Source: Polyangium mundeleinium
GTDB lineage: Bacteria > Myxococcota_A > Polyangia > Polyangiales > Polyangiaceae
Reading direction: 5' to 3'
Assembly: GCF_028369105.1 (NCBI RefSeq)
Contig: NZ_JAQNDO010000001.1
Location: 1 to 64,000, forward strand
DNA: 64,000 bases
How positions within the stretch are numbered: position 1 is the stretch's first letter; each line of letters begins with the position of its first letter. A program made the translations under genes and the position numbers. Of the stretch, positions 1 through 7,968 are shown piece by piece. The notes under the pieces are model-generated. The model was not told where the DNA came from. It did not search any database and worked only from the letters and a program-made list of their open reading frames with translations.

Positions 1-169
1 GCGGGTCGGCCTTGGCCGTCGTCTCGGTGGGTTTTGCCTCCGTCGTGCCCGCGCCCGGCTCCTTCACGGCGCCGCCGCCCTCCTGCGCGCCGCCGCCGCA
101 GCCGAACGCGGCGGCGAGGCCAAAGCCGAGGAAAGCCGTGCCGAACGTGAGCCAACGAAGAGCCTTCAT
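1..169 (-). CDS. Lipoprotein, N-terminal part only (runs off the left edge)
   Basis: Only the first 56 codons are in the window. The ATG at 169 has a good ribosome binding site, GGGAGG, nine bases upstream. The product starts with a short basic n-region and a hydrophobic stretch ending in a lipobox (AAFGC, Cys24), followed by Gly, Glu, Thr and Lys-rich low complexity. That pattern is a lipoprotein signal plus linker; the functional domain lies outside the window. It is 37 bases downstream of the 169-aa exported protein and on the same strand, so it is probably the last visible gene of the MauG-like operon. No function can be assigned. Confidence 0.75.
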   Translation of the reverse strand, partial: MKALRWLTFGTAFLGFGLAAAFGCGGGAQEGGGAVKEPGAGTTEAKPTETTAKADP

Positions 170-206
170 GGAAACATTCCTCCCGCGACGAAAGAAAAAC
201 GGTTTG

Positions 207-716
207 TCAGCGCAGCACCAGGGTCGGCGCCGGCTCCCCTTCGATCCAGTGCTCTTGCAGGACGAGCCCCGGCGAGACCATGGAGCCGCCGTAGGTCTCG
301 CCGAACGAGAACAGCTCGAAGATCCGCCGATCGCCCGGCTTGATCGGGAACATCACCTGGCCCGACGGGGGCGCGGGCACGCCCTCCTTGGGCTCGGGCA
401 TCCAGAGCGAGACGCCGCGGTTCGTGCCACCGACGAGCGAGGCCGCGGTGGTCTGTGTGTCGCAATGGACCTTGAGCCAGCCCCGCGCCCGCCACGCCCG
501 GCAATGCTCGGCGCGCGGGCCTTTGCGGTGGATTCGCACGCGCGTCGCGGATTGCCATTCGGCCGGCGTGGGCGGCTTCGGCGTGCCTTCCTCGATCGGG
601 ATCGGCTCGAAATCGATCGGCTTTTCTTCCTCGTTCGCAGGTGCCGGCGGATCGGCCTTGGCGGCCGGCAAGAGCGCGAGGAAGAGCAAGGCGGCGAGGG
701 TCCGGGCGCGGCTCAT
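207..716 (-). CDS. Exported protein of unknown function in the MauG-like operon
   Basis: A 169-aa protein. Its ATG overlaps the stop of the upstream di-haem gene in an ATGA junction (713-716), a sign of translational coupling. Residues 1-20 form a Sec-type signal peptide ending AAKA-DPP, with no lipobox cysteine. The mature part starts with an acidic, proline-rich linker and continues as a beta-rich domain of about 120 residues containing two cysteines and many Trp, Arg and Gly residues. I do not recognise a family. Position suggests a periplasmic partner of the haem protein. An overlapping reading frame exists in the other direction, but the coupling and the signal peptide support this one. 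Confidence 0.7.
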   Translation of the reverse strand: MSRARTLAALLFLALLPAAKADPPAPANEEEKPIDFEPIPIEEGTPKPPTPAEWQSATRVRIHRKGPRAEHCRAWRARGWLKVHCDTQTTAASLVGGTNRGVSLWMPEPKEGVPAPPSGQVMFPIKPGDRRIFELFSFGETYGGSMVSPGLVLQEHWIEGEPAPTLVLR

Positions 717-2818
717 AAGGTCTTCAGGAAGGCGACGAGGGCCTCGCGGTCCTCGGCGGAAAGATGGCTCGTGTTGCCCATACGATCGCCGTTCAGCTCG
801 ACGAGCTTTTCGAGCGTCGAGACGCGGCCGTCGTGGAAATAAGGCGCCCTGCCGGCGACGAACCGAAGCGAGGGCGTCTTGAACTCCTGCTTCGACTCCT
901 CGTCGAAGCCGCTCACGGGCGGCAGGCGCTTCAGCGGATACGGCGTGCGATCCGTGTAATGCGTCTCCGGCACGTGGCAGTGGGCGCATTTCGTGCCTTT
1001 GTTGAGGAAGAGCTCGCGCCCGCGTTTTTCCTTGTCGGTGAGCTCGCGGTTCTCCCGCGGGGGCGGGACGAGGCCCTCGCGCACGAACGTGGCCACGAGC
1101 GAGGCGCGCCCCACCGCGGCGCCGCCAATGTTCTGCGGCATGCCGCCCCAGCGATGCAGGCTCATGCCGGCCGTGACGCGCGCGCCGAGGTCCGCGTTTT
1201 CGCCGTGCCAGCCATAAGGGCCCGCCGCGCTCACGACGCCCGCGAGCATGGGGGTTCGGCGCGGAAAACCTTTGGCCTTGGCCAGGTCGGGGATGTTTTC
1301 GTAGACGCCCACGAAGTTCGTATGCAGCCCGTCGATCGTGTCGAACGTGGCCTCGTGCCAGACGTGCCCGTCGTCGCGCCCCTCGGGGTGGCAACCCGCG
1401 CAGCCGAGGCCGCCGCTCAGAATGGGATCCGTCGCGTTGTAGAAGAGCCGCCGCCCTTTTTGCGCCTCGGCCGAGAGGGTGTCGTCGGCGAGGTGCACGA
1501 GGGCTTGTCGATCCCGCACGATAGGATCCACAGGCGCCGGCGCGGTGAGGTCGAGCGCGACCACGTCGTAGGTCGCGCGGCAGAACACGTACGCCGTATC
1601 CTCGTCGGCCGAGAGCGCGATTCCCGCGGGCGCGCCGCATTCACCGGCCGCGCCGTATCCTGGGTCGTATTTCTGGCCCACCTGGAAGATACGAACGATC
1701 GCGAGCGTCGGATCGAGCGCGACCGCGTCGAGCTCGGTGACGACGTCGTCGCCCTCGCCCGCGACGAGCAGCGTGTCGGATTTCGCGCGGTAGACCATGG
1801 CGCGCGGCTGCGTGAACGGGCCCTTGTCGCGGCCCGGGATCGACACAGGCGTGTCCGCGGTCATCGTCAGATCCGCGACCCGGCTCTTTTGCGAAGGCAG
1901 TCCGCCCACGTGCGTCGCGGCGAGCTGCTCCGGCGCGGCGCGGCCAATTTTTCCGGGCAGGAGCACGACGTCCACCGTCGGCTGCCCGAACCACGAGCGC
2001 CGCGCGAGCGCGCCCACCGCGTGCCGCGCCACGAAGAGCCGACCCTCGTCGGGCGAGGTCACGAGCGAATATCCGAGCGAAGCGTGGAGCTTCTTGCCCG
2101 ACGGCGCGCGCACGGGCGAGGGCATCACGCCGATCGTCGTCACGACCGGCGCGCCGGATTCTTCGCCGATGTGCGTCACGTCCGCGCCCACGAGGTGGCT
2201 CACGAGGATCTCGCCGCTCCCGAGCACCACGATGCCGCGCGGCTCACGCGCGACGTCCGCCGACCACACGACCTTTCCTGTCACGAGATCGATCTTTGAA
2301 ACCATGTGCGTCCACGCGCTCGTCACGAACGCGTGGCGCGCGTCCGACGTCGCCGCGAGGCCCCATGCATCCGCGGGCAAAGGCACGCGGCTCGCCTCGG
2401 CGAGGGCGCCGGACGCGTCGGGCTTGAGCACGAGGAGCAGGCCGGGATCGCGAATCGTCACGAGCACGGCGCCGTCGATCGGAAGGACCGCGGCCGGCGC
2501 GCCGGGGAGCGGAACCTCCGTCGCGGCCACGCCCGGCGCGAGCGGGAGCGGGATTCGGCGAAGGACCTTGTGATCCTCGTCGGCCACGAAGAGAGCATCC
2601 CCCTGGCGGCTCCGCGCGATCACGCTGCCTTGCTGTTCGGCCGGCGAAAGGGGTTTTGGCGGTGCGGGCGCGGCGCTCGAAGCAGGCGGCGCGATGGCTT
2701 GCGAGGCCGAAGGCGCGGGCGCGGAAGCGTCCGGCGTGTCCTTGGGCGACGAACAAGCGAGGGGCGAGGCGATCGCGATCGCGAAGGCGAAAAGAAGGCG
2801 AGGGTTTGGTCCACCCAC
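713..2818 (-). CDS. Di-haem cytochrome-c-peroxidase/MauG-like lipoprotein with N-terminal beta-propeller
   Basis: A 701-aa exported protein. The GTG at 2818 is chosen because it gives a compact lipoprotein signal (hydrophobic segment, then SPLAC-SS); a longer upstream start would run into the divergent gene. After an Ala/Pro-rich linker, residues of about 60-430 look like YVTN/NHL-type propeller blades (LFVADEDHKVLRR, DARHAFVTSAWTH). The C-terminal third carries two c-type haem motifs, CAGCH near residue 472 and CAHCH near residue 610, the arrangement of the MauG/bacterial cytochrome c peroxidase family. The family reduces peroxide or oxidises a partner in the periplasm; which reaction applies here cannot be read from sequence. 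It heads an operon with two small exported proteins and is divergent from a Cys-rich lipoprotein. Confidence 0.85.
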   Translation of the reverse strand: MGGPNPRLLFAFAIAIASPLACSSPKDTPDASAPAPSASQAIAPPASSAAPAPPKPLSPAEQQGSVIARSRQGDALFVADEDHKVLRRIPLPLAPGVAATEVPLPGAPAAVLPIDGAVLVTIRDPGLLLVLKPDASGALAEASRVPLPADAWGLAATSDARHAFVTSAWTHMVSKIDLVTGKVVWSADVAREPRGIVVLGSGEILVSHLVGADVTHIGEESGAPVVTTIGVMPSPVRAPSGKKLHASLGYSLVTSPDEGRLFVARHAVGALARRSWFGQPTVDVVLLPGKIGRAAPEQLAATHVGGLPSQKSRVADLTMTADTPVSIPGRDKGPFTQPRAMVYRAKSDTLLVAGEGDDVVTELDAVALDPTLAIVRIFQVGQKYDPGYGAAGECGAPAGIALSADEDTAYVFCRATYDVVALDLTAPAPVDPIVRDRQALVHLADDTLSAEAQKGRRLFYNATDPILSGGLGCAGCHPEGRDDGHVWHEATFDTIDGLHTNFVGVYENIPDLAKAKGFPRRTPMLAGVVSAAGPYGWHGENADLGARVTAGMSLHRWGGMPQNIGGAAVGRASLVATFVREGLVPPPRENRELTDKEKRGRELFLNKGTKCAHCHVPETHYTDRTPYPLKRLPPVSGFDEESKQEFKTPSLRFVAGRAPYFHDGRVSTLEKLVELNGDRMGNTSHLSAEDREALVAFLKTL

Positions 2819-2886
2819 GAGGAAAAGCTCTATCGGAGCGCCGCGCGCGCGGCAAGAGGCGGCGCGATCGTGGTAGGGTCGCTCGC

Positions 2887-3996
2887 ATGCACGCGCGGGG
2901 TCTCGCGGTCGTGACGCTCCTCGGCTTCGCTGTCGCGTGCGGCGCACGCAGCACGCTTTTCGCCCCGGAGGCCGAGCGGCGTGACCCGTTTTGCGGCGAC
3001 GGGCTCGTCGATCCCGGCGAAGCTTGCGACGACCCCAACGAAGTCGCCGTCGATGCTTGTGTTCCCGGCTGCGCCCTCGCGCGCTGCGGCGACGGCATCG
3101 TATGGGCCTTCGTCGAGGCCTGCGACGACGGCAACCTCGTCTCCGGCGACGGATGCACGGCGACGTGCGCGCTGCCGAGCTGCGGCAATGGCATCGTCGA
3201 GCCGGGGGAAGTTTGCGACGATGGCAATGGCATCGACACGGACGATTGCCCGTCGCGGTGTTTGCCGGCGACGTGCGGCGACGGCTTCGTGCAGGTGGGC
3301 GTGGAGGCCTGCGACGCGGGCGCGGAGAACGCTGACCGTCCGGCTTTTTTGCTGCTGCAAGGCGCGCTCGTGCGGCCCGTCCTGCCCGTCACGCGGCCCT
3401 TGCCGCTCGTCTCGTTTTACGACTACGGTTCGGCGAGCGCGCACACGGGGTTCGAGGAGCTCGGGGCGAGCAAACTTTTCTTGTACCGTGACGTCACGCC
3501 AAACGGCCTGCTCGGGCTCGTCGCGGTCCACGGGGTGGACAAGAACGCAGGCGGAGAGATCCAGCCTCCTGGGCGCGTCGAGATGTCGTTTTTCGGCTTG
3601 CCCACGGGCACGTTCGTCGCGGCCTCGGACGACACGAAGGGCGAATTCTCGCTGCTCGATCCGACGACGGCGCGCGGGGACTGGCAGTTCGACGGCAACA
3701 CGGACGGCGGTGCGCTCTCGGGCCTGCTCTCGCCGGGCGCGTGGGTGATCGACGTCGTGCCGAGCTTCGTCCAGGGCATCGAGCGCTGGGAATGGGCGGA
3801 CGGCAGCGGCGACGCGATCGTGCTCGATCGAACGGCCATGGTCCGGATCGTGGCGCTCGACGTGCCCTCGGCTTGTCGGCTCGATTGCACGATTCCGACG
3901 TGCGGCGACGGAATCCTCGACGCGGGCGAAGTGTGCGACGACGGGAATGTCGCGAATTTCGACGGCTGCGCGGCGGACTGCAAATCCACCGATTGA
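2887..3996 (+). CDS. Lipoprotein with myxococcal Cys-rich (DUF4215-type) repeats
   Basis: A 369-aa protein. The ATG at 2887 opens a lipoprotein signal (LLGFAVAC). Residues of about 35-145 hold four repeats of the type CGDG-x-GE-x-CDDGN, and a fifth follows near the C terminus (CGDGILDAGEVCDDGN). This is the cysteine-rich repeat common in myxobacterial surface proteins, where paired cysteines are thought to form disulfides. Between repeats four and five lies a domain of about 190 residues, rich in Gly, Asp and aromatic residues, that I do not recognise. It is transcribed divergently from the di-haem gene with about 68 bases between starts, so the two may share a regulatory region. Confidence 0.8.
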   Translation: MHARGLAVVTLLGFAVACGARSTLFAPEAERRDPFCGDGLVDPGEACDDPNEVAVDACVPGCALARCGDGIVWAFVEACDDGNLVSGDGCTATCALPSCGNGIVEPGEVCDDGNGIDTDDCPSRCLPATCGDGFVQVGVEACDAGAENADRPAFLLLQGALVRPVLPVTRPLPLVSFYDYGSASAHTGFEELGASKLFLYRDVTPNGLLGLVAVHGVDKNAGGEIQPPGRVEMSFFGLPTGTFVAASDDTKGEFSLLDPTTARGDWQFDGNTDGGALSGLLSPGAWVIDVVPSFVQGIERWEWADGSGDAIVLDRTAMVRIVALDVPSACRLDCTIPTCGDGILDAGEVCDDGNVANFDGCAADCKSTD

Positions 3997-4057
3997 ACGA
4001 CAAACCCGCAGGACGTGTGGACCGTGGGAGCTGCAAATATCTGCCGCCGCAAGATGC

Positions 4058-4086
4058 TTGACAGGCGGGTGAAAGTTTGCCAATTG
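4058..4086 (+). promoter_or_regulatory. Possible sigma-70-type promoter upstream of the cupredoxin gene
   Basis: TTGACA at 4058-4063 is a perfect -35 hexamer. Seventeen bases later lies CAATTG, which is only a weak match to a -10 box. It sits about 60 bases before the cupredoxin start. The rest of the 149-base gap shows nothing further. Confidence 0.25.
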
Positions 4087-4145
4087 CCGGTGCCGTTCAG
4101 GCCGCTGGCTGGCCGTTCAGAGACCCTTACCCTTCGAGGCACCTC

Positions 4146-5396
4146 ATGAAGATGCAGAATGCAAAAATCCTGACCGGCGCCGTGCTTGCGGCCGCGGGGC
4201 TCGTTTCCTTCGCTTCGGGCTGCGAGCTCATCGCGAGCGTGGATCGCTCGCAGATCGAACAGACGGGCTCCGGGGGCTCGGGCGGCGGGACCGGCGGCAT
4301 GGGCGGCGTCGGCGGCGGGACCGGCGGCATGGGCGGTGTCGGCGGCGGGACCGGCGGCATGGGCGGTGTCGGCGGCGGGACCGGCGGCATGGGCGGTGTC
4401 GGCGGCGGGACCGGCGGCATGGGCGGTGTCGGGGGTATGGGCGGCGGCGGCATGGGCGGCATGGGCGGCGCCGGTGGAATGGGCGGCGCCGGTGGAATGG
4501 GCGGTGCCGGTGGAATGGGCGGCGCCGGTGGAATGGGCGGTGCCGGTGGAATGGGCGGTGCCGGTGGAATGGGCGGTGCCGGTGGAATGGGCGGCGCCGG
4601 TGGAATGGGCGGCGCCGGTGGAATGGGCGGCGCCGGTGGAATGGGCGGCACGGGCGGCGCTGGGGGCGGCAGCGCTGTTTGCACCACGCCGGCCGACTGC
4701 CCGACCCCGTCAAACGAGTGCGAGCAGGCGACGTGCACGAATGGCATGTGCGGCGTCGAGGCCACGATGGCCGGCACGCCGACCTCGGCGCAAACGGCCG
4801 GCGACTGCAAGTCGCAAGTTTGCGACGGCCTCGGCGCCACGACGTTCGAGAACGACGACATGGACCTCCCGGACGACGGGAAGTCCTGCACGACGGACGC
4901 CTGCAGCAATGGTTTGCCCGAGTATATCCCCTTGGCGGAGGGGAGCATGTGCATGGAGTCCGGCGGCAAGGTCTGCAACGCCGCGGGCTCGTGCGTCGGG
5001 TGCAACGTCGACGGCGATTGCACGAACGGCGACACGTGCGTCGAAAACCAGTGCGTGGCGAGTGTCGTCAATGGCTGCACGCTGGCAGGGGCGGATGACC
5101 TCACGGCCCAGACGGCGACAACGGTGACGTTCAGCGGCCTTTCCTACAACCCGAAGTGCATCAAGGTGAAGGCGGGGACGGTCGTGACGTTTTCGGGCAA
5201 CTTCGCCAGCCATCCGTTGCAGGGCGGCGAGGTCGCGAACGGCACGGCCACGCCCGCGGCGAGTGGCCCCTTCGTCCCGGTGACGAATTCGGGCAGCACG
5301 AAGGACTTCACGCTGTCGACGCCGGGCACGTATCCGTTCTACTGCGTGCCGCACGCGACGCTCGGCATGAACGGCGCGGTGTTCGTCGTTCCGTGA
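4146..5396 (+). CDS. Gly-rich lipoprotein with C-terminal cupredoxin (plastocyanin-like) domain
   Basis: A 416-aa protein starting at ATG 4146 with a lipoprotein signal (hydrophobic stretch, then FASGC). Residues of about 40-170 are an extreme Gly/Met linker encoded by two tandem nucleotide arrays. A Cys-rich segment of about 115 residues follows. The C-terminal 90 residues form a blue-copper fold with the expected type 1 ligands: His in NFASHPLQGG, then Cys, His and Met in YPFYCVPHATLGM. It is therefore probably an outer-surface or periplasmic electron carrier or copper binder tethered by a long flexible arm. A redox link to the nearby di-haem protein is plausible but is inferred only from proximity. 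Confidence 0.85.
   Translation: MKMQNAKILTGAVLAAAGLVSFASGCELIASVDRSQIEQTGSGGSGGGTGGMGGVGGGTGGMGGVGGGTGGMGGVGGGTGGMGGVGGGTGGMGGVGGMGGGGMGGMGGAGGMGGAGGMGGAGGMGGAGGMGGAGGMGGAGGMGGAGGMGGAGGMGGAGGMGGAGGMGGTGGAGGGSAVCTTPADCPTPSNECEQATCTNGMCGVEATMAGTPTSAQTAGDCKSQVCDGLGATTFENDDMDLPDDGKSCTTDACSNGLPEYIPLAEGSMCMESGGKVCNAAGSCVGCNVDGDCTNGDTCVENQCVASVVNGCTLAGADDLTAQTATTVTFSGLSYNPKCIKVKAGTVVTFSGNFASHPLQGGEVANGTATPAASGPFVPVTNSGSTKDFTLSTPGTYPFYCVPHATLGMNGAVFVVP
4281..4430 (+). repeat. Tandem array, five copies of a 30-bp unit
   Basis: Five direct repeats of 30 bp, each encoding GGGTGGMGGV. Units 2-5 are identical, and unit 1 differs by one base (ggcgtc for ggtgtc). The array lies in the linker of the cupredoxin lipoprotein and is followed by a second array of different period. 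Confidence 0.95.
4461..4640 (+). repeat. Tandem array, ten copies of an 18-bp unit
   Basis: Ten direct repeats of 18 bp, each encoding MGGAGG. They differ only at one synonymous site (ggcgcc or ggtgcc). Near-perfect nucleotide identity points to recent slippage or unequal exchange, so copy number is probably variable. Confidence 0.95.
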
Positions 5397-5501
5397 CAGC
5401 GAGATGACGGTGAAGTGCGGGCGCCCTCGTCCGAGGCGTGCCCGCCTTCTCGTGCGCCGTCGCCCAACTTGCCGGGCCGTGTTATCGTCCCCGGCAAAGT
5501 C

Positions 5502-7127
5502 ATGGCAACCCACGACGGAGCGCCAGCCTCGTTCTCGATCCACCCGGATCTCCTGCTTTCGGTCCTCGATGACGCGACCGCGCTGGTCGACGGCCGCGGC
5601 CGCGTTCGGCTCACGAACCCGCGTATGGACCGTCTCTTCGCCTCCGAGGAGGGCACGCGCTTCCTGCCGTTCTTCGAGCGCCATGGCGCGTTCCGGCTCT
5701 TGCCGACGAGCGTGCTCGAAGGCGCGGCGCTCGGGGCCGCGAGGGGGATCGAGGACGTGCTCGCAGGGGCGCGCGAGCGGCTCGAGCTCGACCTCGGGGC
5801 CCCGGGCAGCTCGCTCCTCGCGATTGCATGTGCCGTCGACGGCGGTCGGGGCGCGCTCGTGCGGGTGCGCCTGCGTACGGCCGAGGAGGAACACCGAGCG
5901 CGTTGTGCCGAGGTGGTCGAGGCCATGCAGCTCGGGCTCTACGTCTACCGGCTGGAAGAATCGCAAGGGGGCGAGGCGGGGCTGCGCTGCGTGTACGGCA
6001 ACCCCGCCGCCGAGCAGCTCACGCAGCGGCCCACGTCGAAGTTCGTGGGAAAGCTGCTCGACGAGGTCTCCAGCGTTCCGCGGCAAAGGGGGCTCATCGA
6101 TCGGTACGTCGAGGTGGTCCACGAGAAAAAGACCGTGGATATCGATTACACGACGACGGACGCAAAGACGGGCAAGGACGCTGCCTGGGCGATCAAGGCC
6201 TTCCCGCTGTCGGGGCAATGCGTGGGCTCGATCTTCGAGGACGTCACGAAACAACGGGAGACCGAGCAATCGCTCCGGAGCACGTCGCAGTTCCTCGACT
6301 CGATCCTCGACAACATCCCGATGATGATCTTCATCAAGGATGCGAAGGATCTGCGGTACATCCACATCAACAAGTACATGGAGGAGCAGTTCACGTCGCC
6401 GATCGGGAGCTGGCTCGGCCATACCGATCACGATATTTTTCCGAAGGAGACCGCCGCCGAGTTCATCGAGGCGGACCGGGCGGTCTTCGGGGGCCGGGTC
6501 ATCGTGGACATCCCCGAGGAGACCGTCCCGACCTATGGCACGGGCGTGCGCGTCTGCCATACCCGCAAGATCCCGCTTTACGATGAAGCAGGGGAGCCGC
6601 TCTTCCTCATTGGAATGAGCGAGGACATCACGGATCGGAAATCGGCCGAGGACGCGAAGCGGCGGGAGCTCGTGCTCCTGGAGACGCAGACGAAGCTGAT
6701 GGAGCTCATCCGGCAGCTCTCGACGCCGCTCTTGCCGCTGGCGAAGGGCGTGCTCGTGGCGCCGCTCGTGGGGCAGATGGACGAGGCGCGGGGGCAGCAT
6801 TTCATGGAGGCGCTGCTCGCGGGCATTCAGCATCATCAGGCGGAGACGGTGCTCATCGACATCACGGGCGTGCCTTCGATCGACGCGTCCGTGGCCGAGC
6901 AGCTCCTCCGGGCCACGCGCGCGGCAGGCCTGCTCGGCACGGAGACCGCGCTCGTGGGGGTGTCGCCGGACGTGGCGCGCACGATCGTGGACCTCGGGGT
7001 CGATTTCGGCGCGCTCGTGACGTACGCGGACCTCCGGGCGGGCATGCGGGGGGCGGAGGAGGCGAGGCGCCGCCGGCTCGCCGCGAAGGCAGGTAAGGGT
7101 CAGGGTCGGCCGAGCCCGAGGACGTGA
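5502..7127 (+). CDS. PAS-STAS protein of the RsbR (stressosome) type
   Basis: A 541-aa cytosolic protein. ATG 5502 is used because the residues upstream of it do not look like protein. Residues of about 20-280 contain PAS-like sensory segments, and a clear PAS domain with its PAC tail lies at about 270-395 (ends IGMSEDITDRK). A C-terminal STAS domain follows at about 415-530 (LAKGVLVAPLVGQMD, VLIDITGVPSID). The STAS part matches RsbR co-antagonists, which bind other STAS proteins in the stressosome and are phosphorylated by an RsbT-type kinase. At one usual phospho-site there is a serine (IDASVAEQL) where threonine is typical. No RsbT-like kinase is adjacent. Its stop is one base from the next start, so the pair is co-translated. 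Confidence 0.8.
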   Translation: MATHDGAPASFSIHPDLLLSVLDDATALVDGRGRVRLTNPRMDRLFASEEGTRFLPFFERHGAFRLLPTSVLEGAALGAARGIEDVLAGARERLELDLGAPGSSLLAIACAVDGGRGALVRVRLRTAEEEHRARCAEVVEAMQLGLYVYRLEESQGGEAGLRCVYGNPAAEQLTQRPTSKFVGKLLDEVSSVPRQRGLIDRYVEVVHEKKTVDIDYTTTDAKTGKDAAWAIKAFPLSGQCVGSIFEDVTKQRETEQSLRSTSQFLDSILDNIPMMIFIKDAKDLRYIHINKYMEEQFTSPIGSWLGHTDHDIFPKETAAEFIEADRAVFGGRVIVDIPEETVPTYGTGVRVCHTRKIPLYDEAGEPLFLIGMSEDITDRKSAEDAKRRELVLLETQTKLMELIRQLSTPLLPLAKGVLVAPLVGQMDEARGQHFMEALLAGIQHHQAETVLIDITGVPSIDASVAEQLLRATRAAGLLGTETALVGVSPDVARTIVDLGVDFGALVTYADLRAGMRGAEEARRRRLAAKAGKGQGRPSPRT

Positions 7128-7128
7128 C

Positions 7129-7968
7129 ATGCCGAGCCCGACCCCGCTCACACCGATCCTCGCGTCGACGCTGCCCGGACCGGGCGTTCCGGACGAGCTC
7201 CACGTCGAGGCATTTCGCCGCGCGGCGGATGTTTTGCTCAATCACGCGACGCTTTTCATCGCCGGCTCGCCGCATCGGCTCACCGAGATCGAGTTTTACT
7301 GGCACGGACCCGGGCACGATGACCCATTCGCGCATCGGGATCCGAGCCAGGTCGATTCCGGGATCTGGTATTTTCATCGGCAGGGCGGGACGTACAAGGG
7401 CGGGACGTACAAGGGCGTCGACATCGCCATGGGGCGCCGGCCCGAGACCTACGTCGGCATTCTGATTCGTAGTATCGCGGAAGCGCCGAGCGACGTAGTG
7501 ATCGAAGGGTCGTGCACGTGTGTCGATCACGTGCTCTCGCGGACCGGCAAGGAGAGTGTGGCGGCGCTCGCGGGTTCTTTTGAGGGGTCGATCGATCCTC
7601 GAGAAGGCTCGCCGTTGTTTTTGGCCCACGAGGATCCCCGGGGCGGCACGGCGCAGGTCTTCGACTCGCCGCGGGTGGGGTTGACCTTGAAGAAGGGCGC
7701 GACGCCGGAGCGGCGCGCATTTCTGGCGCGGGCTTACCGATTCACGATCGAGCCTCGCCGAACGAAAAAGGGGCGCCCGCACCTCGTGGTCAGGCTGCAC
7801 CAGGAGGGGTATTCGAGCGAGGCGATCACGAGGATCACCGGGGCCTCCGCGGCGACGGTCGCGCGGTGCGTGCAAGCGTTCGAGGCAGGGAAGGGGAGGG
7901 ATCCCGAGGCGTACCGGGGGGATCTCTCGACGGAGCAGCTCTGCGAGTTATGGGGCGCGCTTGCCTGA
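7129..7968 (+). CDS. Conserved protein of unknown function with C-terminal helix-turn-helix-like segment
   Basis: A 279-aa protein whose start lies one base after the PAS-STAS stop, indicating coupling. The N-terminal 200 residues contain an unusual conserved-looking block (TEIEFYWHGPGHDDPFAHR, then WYFHRQGGTYKGG and KGVDIAMG). It is rich in His, Asp and aromatic residues, suggesting a binding or catalytic site, but I cannot name the family. Residues of about 225-265 (YSSEAITRITGASAATVARC) resemble a resolvase/Mor-type helix-turn-helix, followed by a short C-terminal tail. No signal peptide or membrane segment is visible. Partnership with the stressosome-like protein is inferred from operon structure only. 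Confidence 0.7.
   Translation: MPSPTPLTPILASTLPGPGVPDELHVEAFRRAADVLLNHATLFIAGSPHRLTEIEFYWHGPGHDDPFAHRDPSQVDSGIWYFHRQGGTYKGGTYKGVDIAMGRRPETYVGILIRSIAEAPSDVVIEGSCTCVDHVLSRTGKESVAALAGSFEGSIDPREGSPLFLAHEDPRGGTAQVFDSPRVGLTLKKGATPERRAFLARAYRFTIEPRRTKKGRPHLVVRLHQEGYSSEAITRITGASAATVARCVQAFEAGKGRDPEAYRGDLSTEQLCELWGALA

Noticed and set aside
4281-4640. CRISPR array from the short tandem repeats
   Set aside because: The units are contiguous, without spacers, and stay in frame inside a protein linker.
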